Shown piece by piece: positions 26,731-34,719 of a stretch of 64,000 nucleotides of DNA; within the stretch, counting starts at the first letter, position 1; each line of letters opens with the position of its first letter. The position numbers and the translations under genes were made by a program. The stretch covers positions 548,161 through 612,160 of the forward strand of contig NZ_KE384531.1 of NCBI RefSeq assembly GCF_000426505.1, in the 5' to 3' direction. The DNA is from Nisaea denitrificans DSM 18348. Lineage in GTDB: Bacteria; Pseudomonadota; Alphaproteobacteria; Thalassobaculales; Thalassobaculaceae. The notes under the pieces are model-generated. The model made no database searches, had not been told where the DNA came from, and was given only the letters and a program-made list of their open reading frames with translations.

Positions 26731-27696
26731 ATGAGGCGAGGTCTTGTAGTTGCGGTGTTACCGCTCTTGTTGGGTGGTTGCCTTCCTGCGATCCCACCGG
26801 CAATCAGCCTTGCCACCACCGGATTATCCGGTCTCGCGTTCCTTACCACCGGAAAAACCACTGCCGACCACGTCATTTCCGCCGCAGCGGATGAAGACTG
26901 CTCGATGCTGCGCGTCGTTTTCGGCGATGACCCGTGCCGTACCTACGATGGCGATAACACGAAGCCTCTGACAGAACTCGTGGCGTACTACCCGGGGGAT
27001 TCCGACGACTGGATCGATCAGAATTCAATTCCCGAGGGAACGGTCTCGGGAGAGACGATCCTGACGGTGTTCGTTGATGGAGAGCGCGATGTGCAGAGTC
27101 CAGACGTCACAGCCTCCAAAACTTCGCTTTCCAAGATGATCTTTGGCGACGATGGGGGGAGTGCCGTTCCATCCTCCATCAGCGCGGGCCTCTCGCCGCT
27201 CAACGATTTGACTGTCGCCGGGTTTGCTCCGATCGATCCCGAACATGCGCTGGAGCCGATCGAGCTTAAAAGTGTTGTCTCGAAAGATAATCAACTTGCC
27301 CTGCCGATCTCTTCCCTTGCGAGCTGGAAAGTATCGCCTGATGACGATCTTACCGAGCACAAGCAAAGCATAAGCCGTGATAGCGCGGCGGAAATGACGA
27401 TTCTTCCGGTGCAGCGGTCGATCCATCGTGCTGCAATGGGGGCGGTTAAAGCGCAGCCTGCGGACCATTTCGTGATGCTCGGCTCCTTCCGTGACAAGAA
27501 ACGGGCGGAGCACCTGAAAGAAACGGCGCCGGACTCTATCGGCTCGGCGCCGGTCATCATGTCGGTGCATGTCAGAGGCAGCCTGTGGCATCGGGTCGCC
27601 GTCGGACCCTTCACCGGCAAGGACGCACTGCAAATGGCTTCCGCGCTTGGACCGGTTTCCGGCAAACAGCCCTGGGCAGCCAAGATAACGAATTGA
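26731..27696 (+). CDS. Lipoprotein with SPOR-like C-terminal domain
   Basis: 321-residue envelope protein. The start MRRGLVVAVLPLLLGGC is a lipoprotein signal with the lipobox Cys at 17. A long middle section has no recognised domain. The C-terminus (about 250-321) resembles a SPOR peptidoglycan-binding repeat: DHFVMLGSFRDKKRAEHLK, then LWHRVAVGPFTGKDALQMA. SPOR domains bind denuded glycan strands at septa, so a division or cell-wall role is possible, but that is inference. It is a single gene between an AT-rich promoter and a terminator. Confidence 0.75.
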   Translation: MRRGLVVAVLPLLLGGCLPAIPPAISLATTGLSGLAFLTTGKTTADHVISAAADEDCSMLRVVFGDDPCRTYDGDNTKPLTELVAYYPGDSDDWIDQNSIPEGTVSGETILTVFVDGERDVQSPDVTASKTSLSKMIFGDDGGSAVPSSISAGLSPLNDLTVAGFAPIDPEHALEPIELKSVVSKDNQLALPISSLASWKVSPDDDLTEHKQSISRDSAAEMTILPVQRSIHRAAMGAVKAQPADHFVMLGSFRDKKRAEHLKETAPDSIGSAPVIMSVHVRGSLWHRVAVGPFTGKDALQMASALGPVSGKQPWAAKITN

Positions 27697-27735
27697 CCCG
27701 GCGGCCTGCGTGGCCGTTCCTGATTGAGTAGGATT

Positions 27736-27764
27736 ACACCCGGTTTTCGAGCCGGGTGTTTTTT
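27736..27764 (+). terminator. Terminator after the SPOR-type lipoprotein
   Basis: An 8-bp stem, ACACCCGG with CCGGGTGT, closes an eight-base loop and is followed by six T residues. Confidence 0.85.
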
Positions 27765-28092
27765 AATGCCCGGTGCTCTTCGAGAAGAGATGAATGACGG
27801 TGACCCCGGCCACGATCAGCAGCAGGCCGATGATGGCGGGAAGATCCGGGATCTGCTTGTAGATTAAAGCGCCGGCCACGGTCACCAGCACAATCCCGAT
27901 GCCAGCCCAAATACCATAAGCGATGCCGACGGGAATTTCCCGAAGACAGAAGCTCAACAGAACAAAGGCGGCGGCATATGCGACCAGCACGATGGCCGAT
28001 GGCAGGATAACCGTGAAGCCGTTGGTTGCCTTCAACGCCATCGTGCCGATCACTTCGGCAATGATGGCGAGGGCGAGAAAGAGGTAAGCCAT
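27763..28092 (-). CDS. Small multidrug resistance (SMR/EmrE-type) transporter
   Basis: 109-residue inner-membrane protein with four hydrophobic helices. It starts AYLFLALAIIAEVIGTMALK, where Glu 13 corresponds to the essential membrane Glu of EmrE, and has the family segment GIAYGIWAGIGIVLV followed by LLLIVAGVTVIHLFS. SMR proteins exchange protons for cationic drugs, guanidinium or polyamines; the substrate cannot be read from sequence. ATG 28092 follows AGGAG; the open frame upstream is not hydrophobic and was excluded. It is a single leftward gene. Confidence 0.92.
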   Translation of the reverse strand: MAYLFLALAIIAEVIGTMALKATNGFTVILPSAIVLVAYAAAFVLLSFCLREIPVGIAYGIWAGIGIVLVTVAGALIYKQIPDLPAIIGLLLIVAGVTVIHLFSKSTGH

Positions 28093-28210
28093 GTGGCTTG
28101 CTCCTGTGAATGCGCTGAAGCTGCGACGTAGTGAGCGAGCGCTCGGTGCCGCGGGCAGGCAAAACCTAGGCATTTCCATCTGCGTGGGCAACCTGGTCGC
28201 GGCTGGGGCA

Positions 28211-28246
28211 GAAAGAAAAAGAGGGAGCTGATTGCTCAGCTCCCTC
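28211..28246 (-). terminator. Terminator of the diguanylate cyclase gene
   Basis: On the minus strand an 11-bp perfect stem (GAGGGAGCTGA with TCAGCTCCCTC, four-base loop) is followed by TTTTTCTTT. It lies about 75 bases after the GGDEF gene stop. Confidence 0.88.
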
Positions 28247-28320
28247 AGGTTTGCTCTGGGTGCTTGCCGACAGAGAAGGCAGAAGCCCGTATCGACAAGT
28301 AGGTTGCAAGGCAGGGGCGA

Positions 28321-29052
28321 TTACAGTGCCGAGAACGGACTGTTTTGCTTCCGCGCGTACATTGCGCGGTCGACCCTGTCGAGCAATTCGGTTTCGGTGT
28401 CGTCCTGACCGTAGGCGTCGTGACCGACACTCGCGTGAAGATGGATGGAGGACCCGTTCCACTGCAGGGTCCGCGTATTCAGTTCCTGGTCGAGCGCCGC
28501 GATCCGTGCGGCTGCTTCGTCGTCGTTGGCGCCCGGCATGATGACCGCGAATTCGTCGCCGCCAAGGCGCGCGATGCTGTCGGTTTCGCGGGTCCGCGAC
28601 TGGAGAATTCTTGCAACGGTCACCAGCAGTGCATCGCCAGCCATGTGCCCGTAGCTGTCATTGACGGCTTTGAACTTGTCGAGGTCGATCAGCAACAGTG
28701 CGCCGGTCAGCCCTTGACGCTTTGCGGCTGCGAGAGCGTTCTGCAGGCGATCACTGAAGCCGCGCCGGTTCAGCAGCCCCGTCAGCTCGTCCGTGACGGA
28801 CAGACCTTCGAGGAAAGTGATGCGCTTTTCCTGCCGTGCGATCCGGTTCTCGGCTTCGGTCATTGCAATCATGGCAAGGCGCAATGCGATTTCGGTGTCG
28901 TTCAGGTCCTGATCTTTAACGATCTGAGAAGCACGGTCCGCGATATCTGCCGGCATGCGGGAGAGGAGATTGCCAACGTCAAGATTTGCGAAAGCGCTCG
29001 TCAAGTTCGTGTCTTCCAGTTCCTGTGTCTGCGGGTGCATGAGGTTCGACAT
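28321..29052 (-). CDS. Diguanylate cyclase (GGDEF domain)
   Basis: Makes cyclic-di-GMP from two GTP. With ATG 29052 it has 243 residues. A short N-terminal helical region (about 1-80, ending EAENRIARQEKRITFLEGL) precedes the GGDEF domain that begins VTDELTGLLNRRGF; the active-site motif GGDEF is at 164-168, with a product-inhibition site RETD at 155-158. No transmembrane segment or sensor domain is visible, so it is probably cytosolic with unknown input. Upstream ATGs up to 29109 are possible. It is a single leftward gene with its own terminator. Confidence 0.9.
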   Translation of the reverse strand: MSNLMHPQTQELEDTNLTSAFANLDVGNLLSRMPADIADRASQIVKDQDLNDTEIALRLAMIAMTEAENRIARQEKRITFLEGLSVTDELTGLLNRRGFSDRLQNALAAAKRQGLTGALLLIDLDKFKAVNDSYGHMAGDALLVTVARILQSRTRETDSIARLGGDEFAVIMPGANDDEAAARIAALDQELNTRTLQWNGSSIHLHASVGHDAYGQDDTETELLDRVDRAMYARKQNSPFSAL

Positions 29053-29292
29053 GTCACACCACCTAAGTTGTTGTTTCTCGCTCCCTAGGGAATGCATGGG
29101 GTGTGCCACTCATGGGGTGACTTGGAAGTAATTGAAATTAATGAAATATTTTTCTCTAAGCCCAGTTACAATTTCGAAATGCAGGTCCATATTGGTGAAT
29201 GGGCGGAAGGATTTGCCGGGTACGGGGCAAGCTGTGCCGGGTGCCTTCCGCGAGATTGACCACCAGGTTCTGCTGAGCCGAGGGAGGACTGT

Positions 29293-30102
29293 TTGAAACC
29301 CGTTCTGAAACTGACTGCGCTGATTCTAGCCGCCATTGCGGTGCAATGGGCCGTGCCGCTTCCAGTCGCAGCGGCATCTGTAAGCCAGCTCGTGCCGCAC
29401 AAGGCGCTTTACCGTCTTTCACTCAAGGGTGCGCCGGGGACCAACGATGTTGCGGCTGTCGGTGGCCAGATGGCTTTCGAGTGGCGAGATGCATGCGATG
29501 GCTGGGCAATCAATCAGCGCAACCTGATGATCCTGGAAAGTGCCGAGGGTATGAGGAGCAGTGTCGATTCCACGATGACGACTTGGGAAGCCAAGGACGG
29601 CTCGTCGTTTCGGTTCATTGTGAACAAGGATTTTGGCGCCAGTGGTGGTGAAGCTTTGGAAGGCCGGGCGCAACGGTCTCCATCGGGCTCGGCAACGGCC
29701 AACTTTACGCTGCCGGGCGAGGTCGAGATGGAGCTGCCGGCCGATGTCATGTTTCCGAGCCAGCACACGATTGCCCTACTCAAGAAAATGGCCGACGGAG
29801 AAAAGTTCTTTTCGGCATCGCTGTTCGATGGCTCGGAGTTTGAGCCTGCGGGGTTTGTCTCTGCCGCGATCGGACTGGAGATTGTCCCCGAGGGGGAGGA
29901 GGAGCCGCTGATTTCAGGGCCGTACTGGCCGGTCAGGCTGGCTTTTTACGGGCCGGAAAATAAGACGGAGTCGCCGGATTATGAATTGGCCGTCGACCTG
30001 CATGAAAACGGTATCGCCCGCCGGCTTGAGATCCATTTCAAGGAATTCACCGTGGATGTTGCCTTGCAGCGCCTTGAACGGCTGCCGCCGGGCGGCTGCT
30101 GA
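29293..30102 (+). CDS. eipB: EipB/DUF1849-family periplasmic protein
   Basis: Secreted protein of 269 residues with an N-terminal signal (LKLTALILAAIAVQW to PVAAA) and the DUF1849 pattern: LVPHKALYRLSLKG, GGQMAFEWRDACDGWAINQR, DFGASGG, MFPSQHTIALLKKM and a C-terminal block ending in Cys. In Brucella EipB, a beta-spiral protein needed for envelope integrity, two Cys form a disulfide; here C68 and C269 sit in equivalent places. Start is TTG 29293 after GGGAGG. It stands alone between convergent and divergent genes. Confidence 0.88.
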   Translation: MKPVLKLTALILAAIAVQWAVPLPVAAASVSQLVPHKALYRLSLKGAPGTNDVAAVGGQMAFEWRDACDGWAINQRNLMILESAEGMRSSVDSTMTTWEAKDGSSFRFIVNKDFGASGGEALEGRAQRSPSGSATANFTLPGEVEMELPADVMFPSQHTIALLKKMADGEKFFSASLFDGSEFEPAGFVSAAIGLEIVPEGEEEPLISGPYWPVRLAFYGPENKTESPDYELAVDLHENGIARRLEIHFKEFTVDVALQRLERLPPGGC

Positions 30103-30122
30103 GCACAGGCAGCGTCGTCGGC

Positions 30123-31484
30123 TTAGCTCTCGCCTTCGTTTTCCTCAGGAATACGGGCGCTGGTGCCTTGCTTCTCGACGGCTTTCCTGAAGCCGCGGCC
30201 TTTTTCGATCGCCTTCGCGCCAAGTTTCGCCCGTACGGCATCCATCGCGTGTTCCACTTTCAGACGGTGTTCCATTTCAGGGTCCGCCAGATCGGGTAGG
30301 TCCGCACCGTCAGGGTCGGCCAGATCGGAAACACCTATGCCCATCAGGCGGAATTTCCGGCCATCGGTTTCGCGTTCGAGCAGGTGCTTGCCTGCCCGAT
30401 AGAGCGTATCCGCCATTTGGGTAGAGCCGTGGTGGTGAACCTGACGGGTGATGCCCTTGAAATCCGAGGTTTTCAATTTCAGGACAATGGTCTTCCCGCT
30501 CAGGGCCTTGGTTTTCAGGCGGGTCGAGAGTTCCTCGCAGAGGCGCCAGAGAATGGGATCCAGCGCATCCAGTTTCGAGATGTCATCCGCGAAAGTGGTC
30601 TCGCAGGAGACGCTCTTGGCCGGTGACCGTGGCTCGATCTTGCGGTCGTCGCGGCCATGGGAGAAGCGGGCCAGGCGCATGCCGATGCCGCCATAGCGGC
30701 GGATCAGGGCGGCTTCTTCCATGCCCTGCAGATGGCCGACCGTTTCGATGCCATCACTCCGTAATTTCTCATGCAGGGATTTGCCCACGCCCCAGATGGT
30801 GGTCACGGGGCGGTTTTTCAGGAATGTAGTAGCCTCTTCCTGGCCGATGGCGGCAAAGCCTCGAGGCTTGTCGAGATCGGACGCCACCTTGGCGAGAAAC
30901 TTGTTGTAGCTGAGCCCGATGGAAGCGGTGATCCCTGTCTCGGCTTCGATCCGGGCTACCAGCCGGCACAAGGTTTCCGATGGCGGGGCATGATGCAGTC
31001 TCTCGGTCCCGGTGAGATCAAGAAACGCCTCGTCGATGGAGATTGGTTCGATCATCGGGGTGACAGACAGCATCAGCTCGCGGATTTGTTTGCCGACACG
31101 GCTGTATTTCTGCATGTCCGGTTTGATGACAACGGCGCCGGGGCATGCCTTGAGCGCCTTGAACATCGGCATTGCGGAGCGCACGCCGTAGGTTCGCGCG
31201 ACATAACAGGCCGCGGAGACCACACCGCGGCGCCCGCCTCCGACGATCACAGGTTTGCTGCGGAGTTCCGGATTGTCGCGCTTCTCAACAGTGGCGTAGA
31301 ACGCATCGCAATCGATATGGGCTATGGCAAGGGCGCGAAGCTCGGGATGGGTAACCATGCGGGGCGAGCCGCATTTCGGGCAGCGCGCGTCTCCACGCAT
31401 GGCTGTCTCGGGTAGCCAGGAAAAACAGTCCCGGCACAATACCGCGTTATCTGGCGCCAAGGTGTCTGACGTATGCCCGGTCAT
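30123..31484 (-). CDS. dinB: DNA polymerase IV (DinB) with N-terminal zinc ribbon
   Basis: Y-family translesion polymerase of 453 residues. Catalytic motifs are AHIDCDAFYATVEKRDNPEL (first metal Asp and steric-gate region) and ISIDEAFLDLTG; the little-finger domain spans about 290-400. Before the polymerase core lies a four-Cys segment, CRDCF and CPKCGSP (about 17-38), which looks like a zinc ribbon absent from E. coli DinB but seen in some alphaproteobacterial DinB proteins. No typical beta-clamp motif is obvious in the Lys/Glu-rich C-terminal tail. It is 37 bases downstream of the ROK kinase gene and probably shares its transcript. No LexA box was recognised. Confidence 0.93.
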   Translation of the reverse strand: MTGHTSDTLAPDNAVLCRDCFSWLPETAMRGDARCPKCGSPRMVTHPELRALAIAHIDCDAFYATVEKRDNPELRSKPVIVGGGRRGVVSAACYVARTYGVRSAMPMFKALKACPGAVVIKPDMQKYSRVGKQIRELMLSVTPMIEPISIDEAFLDLTGTERLHHAPPSETLCRLVARIEAETGITASIGLSYNKFLAKVASDLDKPRGFAAIGQEEATTFLKNRPVTTIWGVGKSLHEKLRSDGIETVGHLQGMEEAALIRRYGGIGMRLARFSHGRDDRKIEPRSPAKSVSCETTFADDISKLDALDPILWRLCEELSTRLKTKALSGKTIVLKLKTSDFKGITRQVHHHGSTQMADTLYRAGKHLLERETDGRKFRLMGIGVSDLADPDGADLPDLADPEMEHRLKVEHAMDAVRAKLGAKAIEKGRGFRKAVEKQGTSARIPEENEGES

Positions 31485-31521
31485 GGTCGCTGTCCCGTCG
31501 CAGCCTGCTGCCGGCCGTTTT

Positions 31522-32448
31522 CTAACACGTGGGCGGCCAAAGCCACGCCGCTCCTCTGACTCCGCTTGAATCGCCGTGCCGGGGAGGACTCAATCTGGTT
31601 CTTACACTATCCGAAAACACGTGCGGGCCCCATAGGGCCGGGACAGTGTCATAGAGCCTGCGGATATTGGACAGCCCGCCACCAAGTACAATGATGTCGG
31701 GGTCCAGAATGTTGATGACATGGGCGAGGGAGCGCGCCAGCCGTTCCTCATAAATCCTGAGAGTTGCATCCGCCAGCGGGTCGCCTGCTGCCGAGAAGGA
31801 CTCTATCTCGCGCGCGGCGATCTTTTTGCCACCAGCTTCTGCATATTGACGCTCTAATGACGGGCCGGAGAGAAAGGTCTCGATGCAGCCGTGCCGTCCG
31901 CAATAACAGAGGAGTCCCGGGCGTTCGTCATCCCGGGCTGCGGGTAGCGGATTATGCCCCCATTCGCCGGCGATGGAATTGCGGCCTTCAAGACACTCGC
32001 CACGGATTGCGATCCCCGCTCCGACGCCGGTGCCGAGGATGACCCCGAACACTATCTCGGCACCCTTGCCCGCACCGTCTATGGCCTCTGACACGGCAAA
32101 GCAGTTTGCGTCATTCTGTAATCTGACGGGACGGCCCAGGGCCTCTTCAAGGTCTTTCTGAAGCGGTTTACCGATCAGCCAGGTCGAGTTGGCATTCTTC
32201 ACCAGCCCGGTGTCCCGCGATGCGGCACCGGGAATGCCGATTCCGACAGTGCAGCTCTGCCCGATAAGGTCTTCGGTGCGGTTTACCAAGCCGGAAATGG
32301 TCGAGATCGTGGCCGCGTAGTCGCCCTTGACGGTAGGCACTCTTTCCTGCGCGACAACCTCGCCGGAAGGGCTGAGTGCGACGGCCTCGGTTTTTGTTCC
32401 GCCGAGATCAATCCCGATCCTGAAACCGGATGGCTCTGACTGCCTCAT
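31522..32448 (-). CDS. ROK-family sugar kinase
   Basis: 308-residue ASKHA-fold kinase. It shows the phosphate loop IGIDLGGTKTEAVAL, the catalytic segment LQNDANCFAVSEA, GVILGTGVGAGI, and the ROK zinc motif with His in GEWGHNPLP and Cys in CYCGRHGCIE. Those features fit fructo-/glucokinases of the ROK class; the sugar cannot be decided. There is no N-terminal helix-turn-helix, so it is a kinase rather than a NagC-type repressor. It lies upstream of dinB on the same strand, an unlikely functional pair. Confidence 0.9.
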   Translation of the reverse strand: MRQSEPSGFRIGIDLGGTKTEAVALSPSGEVVAQERVPTVKGDYAATISTISGLVNRTEDLIGQSCTVGIGIPGAASRDTGLVKNANSTWLIGKPLQKDLEEALGRPVRLQNDANCFAVSEAIDGAGKGAEIVFGVILGTGVGAGIAIRGECLEGRNSIAGEWGHNPLPAARDDERPGLLCYCGRHGCIETFLSGPSLERQYAEAGGKKIAAREIESFSAAGDPLADATLRIYEERLARSLAHVINILDPDIIVLGGGLSNIRRLYDTVPALWGPHVFSDSVRTRLSPPRHGDSSGVRGAAWLWPPTC

Positions 32449-32595
32449 GCCCAGCTCCGCTTAGTTCATTGGTCACTTGCGCTGGAAGGGTTTAGACTGT
32501 TTATTCATTTGTAAGATATTCTTTTTTATCCTGTGCCTGTGGCATACAGGATAACCGGGCAGGAAGCCCGATCAGCGGGTCGGATGGAGGACGTA

Positions 32596-32979
32596 GTGAC
32601 GGCAGAAACGTCGGTCGAAAAAACAGTGCTCATCGTTGAGGATAACGAGCTCAACATGAAACTGTTTCACGATCTGCTGGAGGCGCACGGGTACAATATC
32701 CTCGGTACGCGCGATGGCATGGAAGCATTGAAGATTGCGCGTGAGAAACGTCCAGACCTCATCCTGATGGACATCCAGTTGCCCGAGGTTTCGGGTCTGG
32801 AAGTCACAAAATGGATCAAGGAAGATGACGATTTGAATTCCATTCCCGTTATCGCCGTCACAGCTTTTGCCATGAAGGGCGATGAGGAGAAGATCAGGGA
32901 AGGCGGCTGTGAGGCATATATTGCTAAACCGATTTCGGTGAGCCATTTCCTGGAGACCGTCCAGAAATTCCTCGGATAG
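32596..32979 (+). CDS. divK: Single-domain response regulator DivK
   Basis: Essential cell-cycle phospho-signalling protein in alphaproteobacteria, acting on DivJ, PleC and DivL upstream of CtrA. The 127-residue product is a lone receiver: [20 protein letters not shown], the phospho-Asp in [13 protein letters not shown] (about D59), [11 protein letters not shown] and the conserved Lys in AYIAKPIS. I chose GTG 32596 because GGAGG lies five bases upstream; ATG 32584 overlaps that site. It is six bases ahead of pleD, the same order as in Caulobacter. Confidence 0.94.
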   Translation: MTAETSVEKTVLIVEDNELNMKLFHDLLEAHGYNILGTRDGMEALKIAREKRPDLILMDIQLPEVSGLEVTKWIKEDDDLNSIPVIAVTAFAMKGDEEKIREGGCEAYIAKPISVSHFLETVQKFLG

Positions 32980-32985
32980 ACCGCG

Positions 32986-34371
32986 ATGCCCGGACGCGTA
33001 CTCGTCGTCGACGACGTCCTGCCGAACATCAAGCTGCTCGAAGCCAAGCTGATGAGCGAGTATTTCGATGTTCGAACGGCTACAAATGGCCCCGATGCCT
33101 TGGAAATGATCCAGTCGGATACGCCTGACATCGTGCTGCTCGATGTGATGATGCCTGGCATCGACGGCTTCGAGGTCTGCAAGAGAATTCGCAGCAACCC
33201 GGCAACCGCACATCTTCCGGTCGTTATGGTCACCGCCCTCAGCGATCCATCCGACAGGGTTCGGGGGCTTGAGGCCGGGGCGGACGATTTCCTGACAAAA
33301 CCGGTCGATGATACCGCTCTTTTTGCGCGGGTCCGGTCCCTGCTGCGTCTGAAGGTCATGATCGACGAGTGGCTGCTGAGGGAGCAGACGTCAGCTCATT
33401 TCGGCGTACTGGAAACCGGTGTGAACGGCTTGGCCATGGACTATCGGGCCGGGCGCATTCTTCTGATTGAAGACAATCCCATTGACGGCACCAATACGCA
33501 GAAAATTCTGAGCAGGGATGAAAACATGGTTTTCACCTGCCCGGGGGCCGCGCAGGCGCGCGAAATCGCTGCGGGTGAAGATATCGAGCTGATCGTCTGT
33601 AGCCTCAATCTGGAGGACGAAGACGCGCTGCGGCTTGTATCCCAGTTCCGCTCGACGGAACGGACGCGGCAGATCCCCATCTTGATGACCGGCGAAATAG
33701 ACCAGATCGACAAGCTTGCGAAAGCGCTTGATCTCGGCGCGAACGATTACATCATGAAGCCGCTGGACAAGAACGAGCTCGCGGCGCGTTCCCGCACCCA
33801 GATCCGCCGCCGGCGCTTCCAGGACCGGCTGCGCGAAAGTTATGAGCGTTCCCTGTCCATGGCGCTGATCGATAGCCTCACAGGGCTCTATAACCGGCGC
33901 TACTTGGAAACCTATCTGAAAGGCTTGATGGACAACGCGGTCGAGCGCCGCAAGCCGCTGGCGCTCCTGATGCTGGATATCGACCATTTCAAAGCGGTCA
34001 ACGATACCCACGGGCACATCGTCGGCGACAAGGTCCTGAAGGCGGTCGCGGAAGCTTTGATCAACAGCCTCAGATCCGTCGATATGATCGCGCGGATCGG
34101 GGGCGAGGAATTCGTGGTGGTGATGCCCGATACCTCGGAAGAATTCGCCGAGGCTGTGGCCGAGCGGTTGCGTCGCCGCGTCTCTGAGACCCATGTTTCC
34201 TTTGAAGGTGTTGAAGAGCCGGTCACGGTGAATATCAGCATCGGCCTGACCATGCGCACGGGCGACGACAAGACCGTCGAGGACCTGATGACGCGCGCGG
34301 ACAAGGCGCTTTACGGTGCGAAAAACGCGGGGCGAAACCGAGTCGTCTCCGATATCCCGGAAGCCGGCTAG
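32986..34371 (+). CDS. pleD: Response regulator diguanylate cyclase PleD
   Basis: 461-residue protein with two receiver domains and a GGDEF domain. Receiver 1 has the phospho-acceptor Asp 53 in VLLDVMMPG. Receiver 2 (about 155-275) lacks the Asp (IVCSLNLED) and should act as a dimerisation adaptor, as known for Caulobacter PleD. The cyclase carries GGEEF at 372-376 with the inhibitory I-site RSVD at 363-366. Phosphorylation by PleC/DivJ-type kinases would raise cyclic-di-GMP at one pole; that role is transferred from Caulobacter. It forms an operon with divK. Confidence 0.95.
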   Translation: MPGRVLVVDDVLPNIKLLEAKLMSEYFDVRTATNGPDALEMIQSDTPDIVLLDVMMPGIDGFEVCKRIRSNPATAHLPVVMVTALSDPSDRVRGLEAGADDFLTKPVDDTALFARVRSLLRLKVMIDEWLLREQTSAHFGVLETGVNGLAMDYRAGRILLIEDNPIDGTNTQKILSRDENMVFTCPGAAQAREIAAGEDIELIVCSLNLEDEDALRLVSQFRSTERTRQIPILMTGEIDQIDKLAKALDLGANDYIMKPLDKNELAARSRTQIRRRRFQDRLRESYERSLSMALIDSLTGLYNRRYLETYLKGLMDNAVERRKPLALLMLDIDHFKAVNDTHGHIVGDKVLKAVAEALINSLRSVDMIARIGGEEFVVVMPDTSEEFAEAVAERLRRRVSETHVSFEGVEEPVTVNISIGLTMRTGDDKTVEDLMTRADKALYGAKNAGRNRVVSDIPEAG

Positions 34372-34406
34372 AGCCGCAATTTCCAATTTCATGTCTGAAA
34401 TGCAAA

Positions 34407-34428
34407 ACGGGCCGCCAAGGCGACCCGT
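34407..34428 (-). terminator. Possible terminator after rpmG/pleD
   Basis: An interrupted stem (ACGGG-CGCC with GGCG-CCCGT) has only a short TTTT run on the minus strand. It lies between the convergent ends of pleD and rpmG. Confidence 0.5.
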
Positions 34429-34453
34429 TCAAGAAATCATAATAAGATGATAC

Positions 34454-34621
34454 TTATTTGATCTTGGATTCCTTGAAAAGCACGTGCTTGCGTACGACCG
34501 GGTCATACTTCTTGAGCTGAAGTTTCTCGGTCTGCGTACGCGGATTCTTCTTCGTTACGTAGAAGTATCCGGTGTCAGCGGAGCTGACGAGCTTGATCAG
34601 AACTGTCGCGGGCTTGGCCAT
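34454..34621 (-). CDS. rpmG: 50S ribosomal protein L33 (cysteine-free form)
   Basis: 55-residue ribosomal protein read on the minus strand: [20 protein letters not shown], then [19 protein letters not shown] and a basic end. It has no Cys, so it is the zinc-independent form, as in most alphaproteobacteria. GGGGA precedes ATG 34621 at good distance. Confidence 0.96.
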   Translation of the reverse strand: MAKPATVLIKLVSSADTGYFYVTKKNPRTQTEKLQLKKYDPVVRKHVLFKESKIK

Positions 34622-34719
34622 AGCCGTTCCCCATCGGTCAAAGTGAATTAGAAGGCCGCAAACATATCCATATAACAGGCTCTGTCAAGCGGAGATCAGC
34701 GGGCCATTTTCAAGCGCCT

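Noticed and set aside
32449..32595. CtrA binding site before divK
   Set aside because: The gap is AT-rich, but no TTAA-N7-TTAA pattern was found.
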